Positions 14,911-24,179 of a stretch of DNA of 64,000 nt are shown here, one piece after another. The notes under the pieces were generated by a model that saw only the letters and a program-made list of their open reading frames with translations, made no database searches and was not told where the DNA came from. This stretch comes from Kaistella sp. GTDB lineage: Bacteria; Bacteroidota; Bacteroidia; Flavobacteriales; Weeksellaceae. How positions within the stretch are numbered: position 1 is the first letter of the stretch; the number at the start of each line of letters is the position of its first letter. The stretch is taken from positions 62,001 through 126,000 of the forward strand of contig JAIBEW010000027.1 of assembly GCA_019459085.1 (NCBI GenBank). Direction: 5' to 3'. The translations under genes were made by a program, and so were the position numbers.

Positions 14911-17636
14911 AATTTTTAAATAAAATTATCACCGAACTGCTGTCCCAGAACGGAGATCTGTCTGATTTCAGCATCGTTTTACCGGGAAAAAGACCCATTG
15001 TTTTCATCAAGAAAATACTCAGAGAAAAACAGTATTCAGGTTTTCTGCCTGAATTTTTCACGATCGAAGACCTGATTCAGGAAATTGCCGGTAAGCAGAG
15101 TTTTCAGGGCATTCCTCTTTGGTTATATGCGTACGAAATATACCGGACTCAGCATCCTGCAGAAGATTTTGCCGTTTTTCTGAAATGGTTTCCGACCCTA
15201 CTTAAAGACTGGGACGATATCCTGAAGTTTGCAGACGATGACCAGGCAGTCCTCGAATATCTTTTTGATGAGGAGCGTATTAAAAACTGGTCCGAAAATC
15301 TGGGGGAGTCCGATGAAAAACCAAGGAAAAAATTCCTGAATTTCTGGCGGAAGATGAGCGCCTTCCTGCCTTTGCTCAAAGAAAAACTTCAGGAACAAAA
15401 CCGGGCGACTGCCGGAATGATCCACAAAGCCGCGAAGGATAAAATCGGTAATTTTGCCCAGCAAACAGAGCGGAAATTTGTGTTCTGCGGGTTCAATGCC
15501 TTTACTCCGGCCGAGGAACAGCTCGTAAAAAATTTGCTGCAGTGGGACAAAGCGCAGGTCTTTTTTCAAGCCGATGAATATTACGTAAAAGACGAAAAAC
15601 AGGAAGCCGGAATATTTCTCAGAAACCATCTGAAATGGAAGGAGTTCAATAACAGCCGCAGCTTCCACTGGATTGAGAATGATTTTGTTCAGCCCAAAAA
15701 AATCAGCGTTTATGAGGTTTCGGGAAATATTTCACAGACCAAGGTTCTTCCTGAAATCTTTAAGGACATTCACGATGAACACCTGACGAACACTGCGGTC
15801 ATTCTTCTTGATGAAAATCTGCTTCCTGCCAGTCTCGACGCGCTCAGTTCTGTGGAATTTCTGAACATCACAATGGGGTTTCCGCTGAAAAATTTAGGAT
15901 TCAGTCAGGCTGTTAAGCAACTTTTCTACCTGCAGAAACAACTGGAAAAGAAGACATCATCTTACTATTACAATGATGTCCTGACGGTTCTGGAAGAACT
16001 GCCGAACAGCGACGATGAAAAAATGATCATTGCCGAATTTAAATCGTTCATCGAGGAGCGCAATATCGTTTATATCTCCGCGAAACAGCTGAAAGAATCG
16101 TTGCGAAGCCTTTCTTATTACAGGCTTTTTCAAAAACCTGAGTCAGTAAATGCATTTCTTGATCTTCTGATCAATTTCTGTTTCGAACTGAAATTCAGGG
16201 AACTCGATGATATTCAGTATGAAAATGTTTCGCATTTCGAGAAGATTTTTAAAATCATTAAAAACCAGATCGAGCCGTATTCTTTTGAGGTGAAGATGGA
16301 AACTTTAGAAGTGCTCATTAATCAGCTTTTGAGTTCAGAATCGATTGATTTTCAGGGTGAACCACTTCAGGGATTACAGGTGATGGGACTTCTGGAAACG
16401 CGTCTGCTAAATTTTGAAAACATTATTCTTCTTTCAGTGAACGAAGGAAAACTGCCTTTGGGAAACTCGCAGAATACGTATCTTCCATTTGAAGTCAGAA
16501 ATCACTTCCAACTTCACACTTTTCTCGAAAACGACAGTATTTATGCCTATCATTTTTACCGGCTGATTCAGGATTCTAAAAATGTTCATCTGCTCTACAA
16601 TGCCTTAAGTTCTGGTGTGAATACAGGAGAAAAAAGCCGGTTCATCACACAGATGGAATTTGAAAGTCCGCACGAAATCCGGCATCTCATCATTGAGAAC
16701 ACGACCGAACCGATTCAGAAAGATCCTATCAGAATCAAAAAAACCGGGAAAGTTCTGGAAAAACTGGAAATCTGGAAGAACCGGGTTTCGGCTTCTCACC
16801 TCACTTCCTACATTTACAATCCGGTCGATTTTTATCTGACAAAAATCCTGAACACGAAAGAATCGGAGGAAATTGAAGAAGAACTTTCGCAGCGCAGTTA
16901 TGGAAATCTGGTTCATTATGCACTTCAATCGATTTACGAAAAGCTGGAAGGGAAAAAACTGTCGGTTAAGGATTTGGAACTTTCACCGGAATCACTGCTT
17001 AAAGTCATCGACGAAGCCATTGAAAAGCTCAAACACCAGACCGAATTCTATGAAAAAGGAATCAACTACATCCACAAATCCATTGCGCAGAGAATCGTAA
17101 AAAGCGTGCTCGACTACGATAAAAATCTTCTGGAAAACGGAAACACCATCGAAATCATCGCCGTTGAAAAGAAGTTTGAAAATATTGATTTTTTTCTGGA
17201 TGAAGAAAAAACCGATAAAGTGGCTTTCTATGGTTTCATCGACCGCATCGACAGGCTGAACGGCCATCTGCGCATCATTGACTATAAAACCGCGAAAACA
17301 AAAAATCTGGCCATCAACATCCCGAAAAAGGAAGAAGATTTCGAAAAAACCGAGCGGCTGTTTTCCAAAGACGATTACAAACAGGCGATGCAGCTGAGTC
17401 TCTATGCCTATTCGATTCTGGAATCCGATGATTTTCCTGATAACAGCTTAGCGTGTGGCATCTGGAGTTTTGCGGAAGTTCAGAAAGGCGTTCAGAACCT
17501 TCAGATTTTTAAAGAAAGTGATATTACCAGAAATCTTCTCGAAACCCCTATGAAATCCGTCAGAAATGTGATCCTCGATATCCTGGATCCCGAAATTGAT
17601 TTTGTTGAGGAAGTAAAAGTGAGCTACGGAGAATAA
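14907..17636 (+). CDS. PD-(D/E)xK nuclease family protein, AddB-like
   Basis: A 909-residue protein with the layout of AddB/RecB-type nucleases. An inactivated helicase-like region makes up the first 600 residues, containing SASHLTSYIYNPVDFYL at its end. The C-terminal RecB-like nuclease domain has YGNLVHYALQ, GFIDRIDRLNGHLRIIDYKT (the D...DYK catalytic motif) and the QAMQLSLYAY motif. It probably takes part in double-strand break processing with an AddA-like helicase encoded elsewhere. The start is TTG at 14907, giving a TTGA overlap with the preceding stop; no ATG fits the conserved N terminus. A strong terminator follows. Confidence 0.82.
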   Translation: MKFLNKIITELLSQNGDLSDFSIVLPGKRPIVFIKKILREKQYSGFLPEFFTIEDLIQEIAGKQSFQGIPLWLYAYEIYRTQHPAEDFAVFLKWFPTLLKDWDDILKFADDDQAVLEYLFDEERIKNWSENLGESDEKPRKKFLNFWRKMSAFLPLLKEKLQEQNRATAGMIHKAAKDKIGNFAQQTERKFVFCGFNAFTPAEEQLVKNLLQWDKAQVFFQADEYYVKDEKQEAGIFLRNHLKWKEFNNSRSFHWIENDFVQPKKISVYEVSGNISQTKVLPEIFKDIHDEHLTNTAVILLDENLLPASLDALSSVEFLNITMGFPLKNLGFSQAVKQLFYLQKQLEKKTSSYYYNDVLTVLEELPNSDDEKMIIAEFKSFIEERNIVYISAKQLKESLRSLSYYRLFQKPESVNAFLDLLINFCFELKFRELDDIQYENVSHFEKIFKIIKNQIEPYSFEVKMETLEVLINQLLSSESIDFQGEPLQGLQVMGLLETRLLNFENIILLSVNEGKLPLGNSQNTYLPFEVRNHFQLHTFLENDSIYAYHFYRLIQDSKNVHLLYNALSSGVNTGEKSRFITQMEFESPHEIRHLIIENTTEPIQKDPIRIKKTGKVLEKLEIWKNRVSASHLTSYIYNPVDFYLTKILNTKESEEIEEELSQRSYGNLVHYALQSIYEKLEGKKLSVKDLELSPESLLKVIDEAIEKLKHQTEFYEKGINYIHKSIAQRIVKSVLDYDKNLLENGNTIEIIAVEKKFENIDFFLDEEKTDKVAFYGFIDRIDRLNGHLRIIDYKTAKTKNLAINIPKKEEDFEKTERLFSKDDYKQAMQLSLYAYSILESDDFPDNSLACGIWSFAEVQKGVQNLQIFKESDITRNLLETPMKSVRNVILDILDPEIDFVEEVKVSYGE

Positions 17637-17640
17637 ACTT

Positions 17641-17674
17641 AAAAAGCCTTTCAAAATGCATTGAAAGGCTTTTT
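17641..17674. terminator. Bidirectional terminator
   Basis: A perfect 14-bp stem AAAAAGCCTTTCAA / TTGAAAGGCTTTTT with loop AATGCA lies between converging genes. Confidence 0.9.
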
Positions 17675-17694
17675 TATTATAGTGATATAGGTTT

Positions 17695-18876
17695 CTAGCC
17701 GAAAGCATTGATGCCCGTTACATCCATTCCGGTGATCAAAAGGTGGATATCATGGGTGCCTTCGTAAGTAATTACAGATTCTAAATTTGCGGCGTGGCGC
17801 ATCATCGGGAATTCGCCCATAATTCCCATTCCACCCAGGATTTGTCGGGATTCTCTTGCAATATCAATCGCTATTTTTACATTGTTTCGCTTCGCCATCG
17901 AAATCTGAGCCGGAGTTGCCTTATGGTCATTTTTCAGTTTTCCCAACTGCAGACAAAGCAACTGTGCCTTGGTAATTTCAGTTAGAAATTCGGCTAATTT
18001 CTTCTGCTGAAGCTGAAAAGAAGCAATCGGCTTTCCGAACTGTTTTCTTTCCTTTGAATATTGAAGCGCAGTGCAGTAACAGTCGACCGCAGCACCGATT
18101 ACGCCCCAGGAAATCCCGTAACGCGCAGAATTCAGACATGATAATGGTCCTTTCAGTCCTGTAACTTTCGGTAACAGATTTTCTTTTGGAACTTTCACGT
18201 CATTGAAAACCAATTCGCCCGTCTTTGAAGCACGCAGACTCCATTTGTTATGGGTTTCAGGCGTTGTAAATCCTTCAAAACCACGTTCTACGATCAGACC
18301 CTGAACTTTTCCTTCTTCATTTTTCGCCCAAACCACTGCGATGTCGCAAAGTGGAGCATTCGTGATCCACATTTTGGCACCGTTCAGCAGATAATGGTCG
18401 CCGTTATCTTTAAAATACGTTTCCATGGAACCCGGATCGGAACCGTGATTCGGTTCTGTAAGTCCGAATGCGCCAATCATATCACCTGAAGCCAGTTTCG
18501 GAAGGAATTTCATTTTCTGTTCTTCGGAACCGAATTCGTTGATCGGAAACATGACCAAAGAACTCTGCACTGAAGCAGCAGAACGGATGGCAGAATCGCC
18601 TCTTTCGAGTTCCTGCATAATGAGTCCGTAAGAAATCTGGTCGAGTCCTGAACCGCCGTATTCTACGGGAATGTATGGTCCAAGTGCGCCAATTTTCCCC
18701 AATTCTTTCATCAGCCCCGGAATATCGGTATGATTCTGCGCTGCTTCATCAATTTTCGGCATCACAAAACTTTCGACCCAGTCTCTGACAGACTGGCGGA
18801 TCAACTTGTGTTCATCCGTTAAAAGTTCATCCATTAACAAGTAATCCGGTATGGTCGTAAGAGGGTAGTATGACAT
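17695..18876 (-). CDS. Acyl-CoA dehydrogenase, glutaryl-CoA dehydrogenase type
   Basis: A 393-residue FAD-dependent acyl-CoA dehydrogenase. The FAD/substrate segment GAFGLTEPNHGSDPGSM, the QLQQKKLAEF helix and the C-terminal TYEGTHDIHLLI with the catalytic glutamate match the glutaryl-CoA dehydrogenase branch, which oxidises and decarboxylates glutaryl-CoA to crotonyl-CoA in lysine and tryptophan breakdown. It stands alone with no ETF genes nearby. The acyl-CoA dehydrogenase family is certain, the glutaryl-CoA specificity likely. Confidence 0.85.
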   Translation of the reverse strand: MSYYPLTTIPDYLLMDELLTDEHKLIRQSVRDWVESFVMPKIDEAAQNHTDIPGLMKELGKIGALGPYIPVEYGGSGLDQISYGLIMQELERGDSAIRSAASVQSSLVMFPINEFGSEEQKMKFLPKLASGDMIGAFGLTEPNHGSDPGSMETYFKDNGDHYLLNGAKMWITNAPLCDIAVVWAKNEEGKVQGLIVERGFEGFTTPETHNKWSLRASKTGELVFNDVKVPKENLLPKVTGLKGPLSCLNSARYGISWGVIGAAVDCYCTALQYSKERKQFGKPIASFQLQQKKLAEFLTEITKAQLLCLQLGKLKNDHKATPAQISMAKRNNVKIAIDIARESRQILGGMGIMGEFPMMRHAANLESVITYEGTHDIHLLITGMDVTGINAFG

Positions 18877-19111
18877 ATTTTTTCGTTTGGCTAAAATTAA
18901 GTTTTTTCAGAATGATGGCGAAATTTTGCAGTACTAAAAAAGCAAAAAATTTTATTTCCGGTCTGCGAATTTATAGAGATAGGGCGCTTTGTTGGCTGAA
19001 TTGATGCGGGACTCTTTTCTGAATGAGATGGCACGCTGTTTATTTTAACGGCTCCGCTTTGTTTTTAGAGAATTTTCTGCTTTAAGTTTTTATTTTTTAT
19101 ATTTTTATTGA

Positions 19112-20143
19112 ATGAAATTTTCTTTCAAAAACGATTATTCCGAAGGCTGCCATCCCAGAATTCTCGAAGCACTGGTTCAAACCAATTTAATTCCGCAAAA
19201 CGGTTATGGGGACGATGAATTCTGCCACAGTGCCGAAAGACTGATTCAGGAAAAAATTAAAAGTCCGCAGTCTAAAGTCTTTTTTGTTTCCGGCGGAACT
19301 CAGGCCAATCTTATTGTGATTTCTGCTTTTTTAAGGCCTCATGAAAGCGTTGTTGCTGCAGAAACCGGCCATATTTTCACCAATGAAAGCGGAGCCATTG
19401 AATCCACCGGTCATAAAGTTCACGGAATTATAACGGCAGACGGAAAAATAACGCCCGATCAGATCGGGCATGTACTGGACGTTCACCAGAACAAGCCCCA
19501 TCAGGTGAAACAGAAACTCGTTTACATCTCCAACGCCACAGAAATCGGCACGGTTTATACAAAAGAAGAACTTCGGAATTTATCTGATTTTTGTAAAGAG
19601 AACAAACTATATTTATATATGGACGGTGCGCGTCTTGGTAACGCTTTAATGTCCGAAAACAATGATTTAACGCTCGAAGACATTGCAAAATACACCGATG
19701 CATTTTATCTGGGCGGAACCAAAAACGGAGCTCTGCTCGGCGAAGCCATCATCATCAATAATGAAAAACTGCAGGAAGAATTCGGTTTTCATATCAAACA
19801 GAAGGGTGCGATGCTCGCAAAAGGACGGCTTTTAGGCATCCAGTTCCAGGAATTATTGAAGGATGATCTCTATTTTGATCTGGGAAGGCATGCAAACCTC
19901 CAGGCGATGAAGATTAAGAGCGCTTTTCAGGAAATCGGGTGCGGTTTTCTGTCGGAAACCTTTACGAACCAGATTTTTCCTGTTTTAACCCAAAGTCAGA
20001 TTGCACAGCTTTCCGAACATTTTGACTTTTACGTCTGGAAAAAAATAGATGAAGAAAAATCGGCAATCCGACTGATTACTTCCTGGGCGACAACTGAGGA
20101 AATGACGGAAACTTTTATTAACAGTATAAAAAAATTAAAATGA
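19112..20143 (+). CDS. Low-specificity threonine aldolase family protein
   Basis: A 343-residue fold-type I PLP enzyme that would split L-threonine or related beta-hydroxy amino acids to glycine and an aldehyde. The N-terminal FKNDYSEGCHPRILEALV, the aspartate in LYMDGARLGNAL and the PLP lysine in AFYLGGTKNGALLGE match the family. Its stop overlaps the ATG of the peptidase gene (ATGA), so the two are co-translated. Specificity among beta-hydroxy amino acids cannot be judged. Confidence 0.88.
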   Translation: MKFSFKNDYSEGCHPRILEALVQTNLIPQNGYGDDEFCHSAERLIQEKIKSPQSKVFFVSGGTQANLIVISAFLRPHESVVAAETGHIFTNESGAIESTGHKVHGIITADGKITPDQIGHVLDVHQNKPHQVKQKLVYISNATEIGTVYTKEELRNLSDFCKENKLYLYMDGARLGNALMSENNDLTLEDIAKYTDAFYLGGTKNGALLGEAIIINNEKLQEEFGFHIKQKGAMLAKGRLLGIQFQELLKDDLYFDLGRHANLQAMKIKSAFQEIGCGFLSETFTNQIFPVLTQSQIAQLSEHFDFYVWKKIDEEKSAIRLITSWATTEEMTETFINSIKKLK

Positions 20144-21483
20144 TCAGGAGTGTTTTGTTTTTAAGCTTATTCGCGTCGGTGGCAGTGAGTGCACAGATTC
20201 AGAAAAAAGATGCTGAAATCGAAAGATATGTTCAACTTGTAAATAAGGATTCCCTTCAACATCATACTGAAAAACTGGTGAGTTTCGGAACCCGCCATAC
20301 GATGAGTTCGACCACCGATAAAAACCGCGGAATTGGAGCTGCACGAACCTGGGTTCTTTCGAAATTCAGAAGTTATGCTGAAAAATCAAGAGGCCGAATG
20401 GAGGTGTATCTTCAGAATCAGGATTTGCAGCCCGACGGAAAACGCATCAGCAAAGTCACCAGTCTCGGCAATGCTGTTGCTTTTTTAAAGGGAAGTGATC
20501 CCAATGACAAAAGGGTTCTCATTATTTCAGGACATCTGGATTCCAGAGTTTCAGATGTTATGAATGCTGAAGCTTACGCACCGGGCGCGAATGATGACGG
20601 CAGCGGAGTGGCAGCAGTCATTGAAAGTGCCAGAATTTTAAGTGAATCGAAGTTTCCGGCTTCTGTCCTTTTTGTCGCGGTAAGTGGCGAAGAACAGGGA
20701 CTCCTGGGGTCTAAAATGCTTGCGGATAAAGCAAAGGCTGAAAACTGGGAGATTGTTGCGGTCTTAAATAATGATATGATCGGCAATAACCGTTTTGATG
20801 CGCCTCAAAATTCCGGAACGCCGAAACTGCGCGTTTTCAGCGAAGGTTTACCGGCTTACGAAACCGAAAAATCTGCTTCTTACATCAGAAATTTCGGTCT
20901 GGAAAATGATGGTGCAGCGCGCCAACTCGCGAGATACGTGAAAGAAACCGGCGAAAAATACGTTAAAAACATCGATATCAAACTCATTTACCGGAACGAC
21001 CGTTTTTTACGCGGCGGAGATCACACCCCATTTGTCAATCAGGGTTTTACCGCAGTACGGTTAACCGATTATTATGAGAATTTCGATCACCAGCATCAGG
21101 ATGTGAGGACCGCAAACGGTAAAAAATACGGGGATTTACTGGAGTTTATGGACTTTGAATATCTGAAAAACAATACCGCTGTAAATGTGGCGGTCCTCGC
21201 CAACCTTTCAAAATCTCCTGCTAAGCCCGAAAATGTTTTAATGGATGTGAAAGAGCTTTCAAATACTACAAAACTGAGTTGGGAAAAACCCAAAACGGGC
21301 AAAGTTAAAGAATACATGATTTTGGTACGCGAAACCGACAGTTCTACCTGGACAGAACGGATTTTCACCAAAGAAACCAGCATCACCATTCCGTATTCAA
21401 AAGATAATTTTCTTTTTGCTGTACAGTCGGTTTCGGAATCGGGAAATGAAAGTTTAGCCGTAGTTCCAAAGATTTCGAGATAA
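20140..21483 (+). CDS. Secreted M28-family metallopeptidase with C-terminal FN3-like domain
   Basis: A 447-residue zinc aminopeptidase-like protein with a signal peptide (MIRSVLFLSLFASVAVSAQ). The zinc ligands follow the M28 order: His and Asp in SGHLDSR, Asp in ANDDGSGV, Glu pair in SGEEQGLLGS, Asp in LNNDMIGNN and His in GGDHTPF. The last 80 residues, from LSNTTKLSWEKPKTGKVKEY, look like a fibronectin type III domain. It should act outside the cytoplasm in peptide scavenging. It is co-transcribed with the threonine aldolase and is followed by a terminator. Confidence 0.88.
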   Translation: MIRSVLFLSLFASVAVSAQIQKKDAEIERYVQLVNKDSLQHHTEKLVSFGTRHTMSSTTDKNRGIGAARTWVLSKFRSYAEKSRGRMEVYLQNQDLQPDGKRISKVTSLGNAVAFLKGSDPNDKRVLIISGHLDSRVSDVMNAEAYAPGANDDGSGVAAVIESARILSESKFPASVLFVAVSGEEQGLLGSKMLADKAKAENWEIVAVLNNDMIGNNRFDAPQNSGTPKLRVFSEGLPAYETEKSASYIRNFGLENDGAARQLARYVKETGEKYVKNIDIKLIYRNDRFLRGGDHTPFVNQGFTAVRLTDYYENFDHQHQDVRTANGKKYGDLLEFMDFEYLKNNTAVNVAVLANLSKSPAKPENVLMDVKELSNTTKLSWEKPKTGKVKEYMILVRETDSSTWTERIFTKETSITIPYSKDNFLFAVQSVSESGNESLAVVPKISR

Positions 21484-21484
21484 A

Positions 21485-21515
21485 AAAAATCCGCTCAAAG
21501 TTTTGGGCGGATTTT
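21485..21515. terminator. Bidirectional terminator
   Basis: AAAATCCGCTCAAA pairs with TTTTGGGCGGATTTT, with G-T wobbles near the loop, between the converging peptidase and fabI genes. Confidence 0.8.
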
Positions 21516-21533
21516 AAATATAGAAACTGATTT

Positions 21534-22343
21534 CTAAAGGTCTTCAAATTTATCAACAATTTTCTGAGAAACTCCGGTTTTGCTGAAACCCCCGTCGTGG
21601 AACAGATTCTGCATCGTTACTTTTCGGGTAAGATCCGAGAACAGGCTTACACAGTAGTTTGCACAGTCTAACGCATCGGCATTACCAAGCGGCGACATGC
21701 TGTCGGCAAAATTGAAAAACCCGCTGATTCCTTTTACTCCGGCTCCCGCTTTGGTCATTACCGGTGACTGAGAAATGGTGTTTACACGTACTTTTCGGTC
21801 GCCCCAGTAATATCCGAAACTTCTTGCAATACTTTCAAGATAGGATTTATTGTCGGCCATATCGCCGTAATTCGGGAAGGTTCTCTGCGCAGCAATATAA
21901 GTTAAAGCCAAAATACTTCCCCATTCGTTCATGATATCTTTGTCCCAGGCAGCTTTCATCACTTTATGAAATGAAACGGAGGAAACGTCCCAACCTTTTT
22001 CCAGAAAATCGTAATTAAGATCGGTGTAGGCTTTTCCTTTTCTGATATTAACGGACATTCCGATAGAGTGGAGGATAAAATCGATTTTACCGTATTTTTC
22101 TTCGGCGTGGGCAAAAAGTTTTTCGAGATCTTCTACCGAAGTGGCATCTGCGGGAATCACATCAGAACCGGTTTTTTTCGCCAGTTCGTCAATTTCGCCC
22201 ATTCGCATTGCAATTGGCGCGTTCGATAAAATAAATTCTGCACCTTCTTCATGGCATCTTTCTGCAACTTTCCATGCGATTGACTGATCATTGAGTGCTC
22301 CGAAGATGATTCCTTTCTTGCCTTTTAGTATTCCGTATGACAT
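21534..22343 (-). CDS. fabI: Enoyl-ACP reductase (NADH)
   Basis: A 269-residue short-chain dehydrogenase-type enoyl-ACP reductase that completes each round of type II fatty acid synthesis. It has the FabI cofactor segment KGKKGIIFGALNDQSIAWKV, the ILHSIGM stretch and the catalytic tyrosine and lysine spaced by six residues in PNYGDMADNKSYLES. The N terminus and length are typical. A TAAATTTG box lies just upstream. It stands alone between a peptidase gene and a small stress-protein-like gene. Confidence 0.95.
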   Translation of the reverse strand: MSYGILKGKKGIIFGALNDQSIAWKVAERCHEEGAEFILSNAPIAMRMGEIDELAKKTGSDVIPADATSVEDLEKLFAHAEEKYGKIDFILHSIGMSVNIRKGKAYTDLNYDFLEKGWDVSSVSFHKVMKAAWDKDIMNEWGSILALTYIAAQRTFPNYGDMADNKSYLESIARSFGYYWGDRKVRVNTISQSPVMTKAGAGVKGISGFFNFADSMSPLGNADALDCANYCVSLFSDLTRKVTMQNLFHDGGFSKTGVSQKIVDKFEDL

Positions 22344-22365
22344 AATAGTTTTTCTTTTGATTTCA

Positions 22366-22373
22366 CAAATTTA
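22366..22373 (-). promoter_or_regulatory. -7 promoter element of fabI
   Basis: On the reverse strand the bases read TAAATTTG, a TAnnTTTG match 23 bases before the fabI ATG. No TTG stands at the usual -33 distance. Confidence 0.5.
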
Positions 22374-22400
22374 AATATTTTATTGTTTAAAGCATAAAAA

Positions 22401-22428
22401 AAGAGAACCGATTTGCGTCGGTTCTCTT
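22401..22428 (-). terminator. Terminator of the repeat-protein gene
   Basis: A perfect 11-bp stem AAGAGAACCGA / TCGGTTCTCTT with loop TTTGCG, followed on the reverse strand by seven T residues, 20 bases after the stop codon. Confidence 0.88.
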
Positions 22429-22447
22429 CCACTATATAGAATTGTGA

Positions 22448-22747
22448 TTAATTGGTCTTTTTGTTCCATTCAGCTTTCACATCCTCGCCAGCATCTTTCG
22501 TGCTGTCCCAGGCATCATCTGACCAGTCTTTTGTTTTTTCCCAAGCATGCGATACTGCATCTTTGGTATCTTCCCAAGCATCAGCTACATTTTCCTTTGC
22601 TCTTTCCATCCAACCTTCAGCAGTAGCTTCAGAATCATTGGCTTTCTGTTCGCGGATGTAGTCTTTAGCTCTGTCTGCATAATTATCTACTGTCCATTTT
22701 GTTTTGTCGACTGCTCTTTCGGCGTCGTTGTAATTTTTTGAATCCAT
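22448..22747 (-). CDS. Small amphipathic repeat protein (LEA-like)
   Basis: A 99-residue, very hydrophilic, cysteine-free protein dominated by alanine, lysine, aspartate and tryptophan. From residue 50 on it repeats an 11-residue theme: DAWEDTKDAVS, HAWEKTKDWSD, DAWDSTKDAGE, which would form an amphipathic helix as in LEA or apolipoprotein-like proteins. No signal peptide is visible. It has its own strong terminator. A desiccation or membrane stress role would fit, but that is inference from composition; I recognise no named family. Confidence 0.75.
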   Translation of the reverse strand: MDSKNYNDAERAVDKTKWTVDNYADRAKDYIREQKANDSEATAEGWMERAKENVADAWEDTKDAVSHAWEKTKDWSDDAWDSTKDAGEDVKAEWNKKTN

Positions 22748-22938
22748 AATAAATATTTTAGTTAATAAATTGGTGAAGAAAATTAATTTGATTTTTTAAG
22801 AGCAACAATAATTATTCCTAAAACTTTTAATATTATGTTAAAAATTTCATAAATTATTATTCATATTTATTTTATGTCCCTAATAAATGTCTAATCATCG
22901 ACTTTAAAAAATATTTTATCTTAGAGAAAAATTTCTGA

Positions 22939-23496
22939 ATGGACAAGATACGCTGTTCCTGGTGCGAAAAAGATGACCTGTACCGAAAATATCACGATGA
23001 AGAATGGGGAAAACCTGTTTATGACGACGCAACGATATTTGAATTCCTTGTTCTGGAAAGTTTCCAGGCCGGGCTTTCCTGGTATACGATTCTTAAAAAA
23101 AGAGAACATTTCAGGCTCGCATTTGATGATTTCAAGTACAGAATCATCGCTAAATACCCCGAAGAAAAAGTGGAAGAATTGATGCAGGATGCCGGAATCA
23201 TCAGAAACAGGCTTAAAATTCTCGCTACAATTAACAATGCAAAGAAATTTATGGAAGTTCAGAAGGAATTCGGAAGTTTCTCCAAATACATCTGGAGTTT
23301 TGTCCACGGGAAACCGCTCATGAACCAGAGAGAAAGTCTGAAAGACATTCCGGCAACTACTGAAATTTCTGATGTTTTGGCAAAAGATCTGAAAAAGCGC
23401 GGATTTAAATTCTTAGGTTCCACAGTAGTTTACGCGCATATGCAGGCAACCGGAATGGTGAATGATCATGTGATGGACTGCTGGGTAAGAAGATAA
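22939..23496 (+). CDS. tag: DNA-3-methyladenine glycosylase I
   Basis: A 185-residue base-excision repair glycosylase that removes 3-methyladenine. The zinc site typical of Tag is complete: Cys and His in IRCSWCEKDDLYRKYHDEEWG at the N terminus and His and Cys in ATGMVNDHVMDCW at the C terminus. The base-binding segment LESFQAGLSWYTILKKRE is conserved. It is a single gene reading away from the repeat-protein gene. Confidence 0.95.
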   Translation: MDKIRCSWCEKDDLYRKYHDEEWGKPVYDDATIFEFLVLESFQAGLSWYTILKKREHFRLAFDDFKYRIIAKYPEEKVEELMQDAGIIRNRLKILATINNAKKFMEVQKEFGSFSKYIWSFVHGKPLMNQRESLKDIPATTEISDVLAKDLKKRGFKFLGSTVVYAHMQATGMVNDHVMDCWVRR

Positions 23497-23513
23497 AATT
23501 TAGTTTAGCAGTT

Positions 23514-24146
23514 TTATCTTTTTAAAACTCTGTTGGCGTAATCTTTCCCAATTATTTCTTGTTCTTTCAATTTAATGACGTACATCAGGAAAGAGGAAGT
23601 TTGTTTTACATTTAATGGTACTTTATGTAAGGAATGACTGTATAAGTGGATTTTTTCATTTAAAAGTAAACTGGCATATTTTTCATTGATGCGCTTTAGA
23701 TCACATTCAGATTCTATTTGAAATTCGCCCTCTAATAACTTTTGATCATTCAATTGAATTTTGAAGAAATTATTCTTTCCGACATAATTAAATGCTTGGA
23801 ATAAATATGACGAACCAAAAAACCGCAATTGTCCCTTATAGAAGTTTGTTTCAATTTCAAAATTCTTGATTTCGTTATACAGAATCTGATCCGTATTAAT
23901 CTGGAGGTACTCCTCTTCTAATATAAATTCTCCAACAATATCAGCGTTCAGTTTTTCGTAATCTAAAAAAGAATAGATAATTGCAGCAAACATAATTAAG
24001 ATGGAGATGTATAATAGTAATTCACTGAAATACTTTGAGATTTGCCCTGACAAAAGAGTAAGGAGAAAAATTGTGAAGACGATCCATTGTGAATTCGAAA
24101 TCAACCCCAATGGATTTTTTCTCTTCTTAATGATTTTAAATTTCAT
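23514..24146 (-). CDS. Membrane protein of unknown function
   Basis: A 210-residue protein with two membrane segments in the first 65 residues (around WIVFTIFLLTLLSGQ and LLLYISILIMFAAIIYSFL) and a soluble C-terminal domain rich in alternating hydrophobic and charged residues, possibly PH-like (YLQINTDQILYNEIKNFEIE). It is AT-rich compared with its neighbours. The layout, two helices plus a beta-rich domain, resembles the orphan protein at 43307-43801. No family is recognised. Confidence 0.65.
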   Translation of the reverse strand: MKFKIIKKRKNPLGLISNSQWIVFTIFLLTLLSGQISKYFSELLLYISILIMFAAIIYSFLDYEKLNADIVGEFILEEEYLQINTDQILYNEIKNFEIETNFYKGQLRFFGSSYLFQAFNYVGKNNFFKIQLNDQKLLEGEFQIESECDLKRINEKYASLLLNEKIHLYSHSLHKVPLNVKQTSSFLMYVIKLKEQEIIGKDYANRVLKR

Positions 24147-24179
24147 TGAACTGCAGCGAAAAAATATTCTAAATCACAT

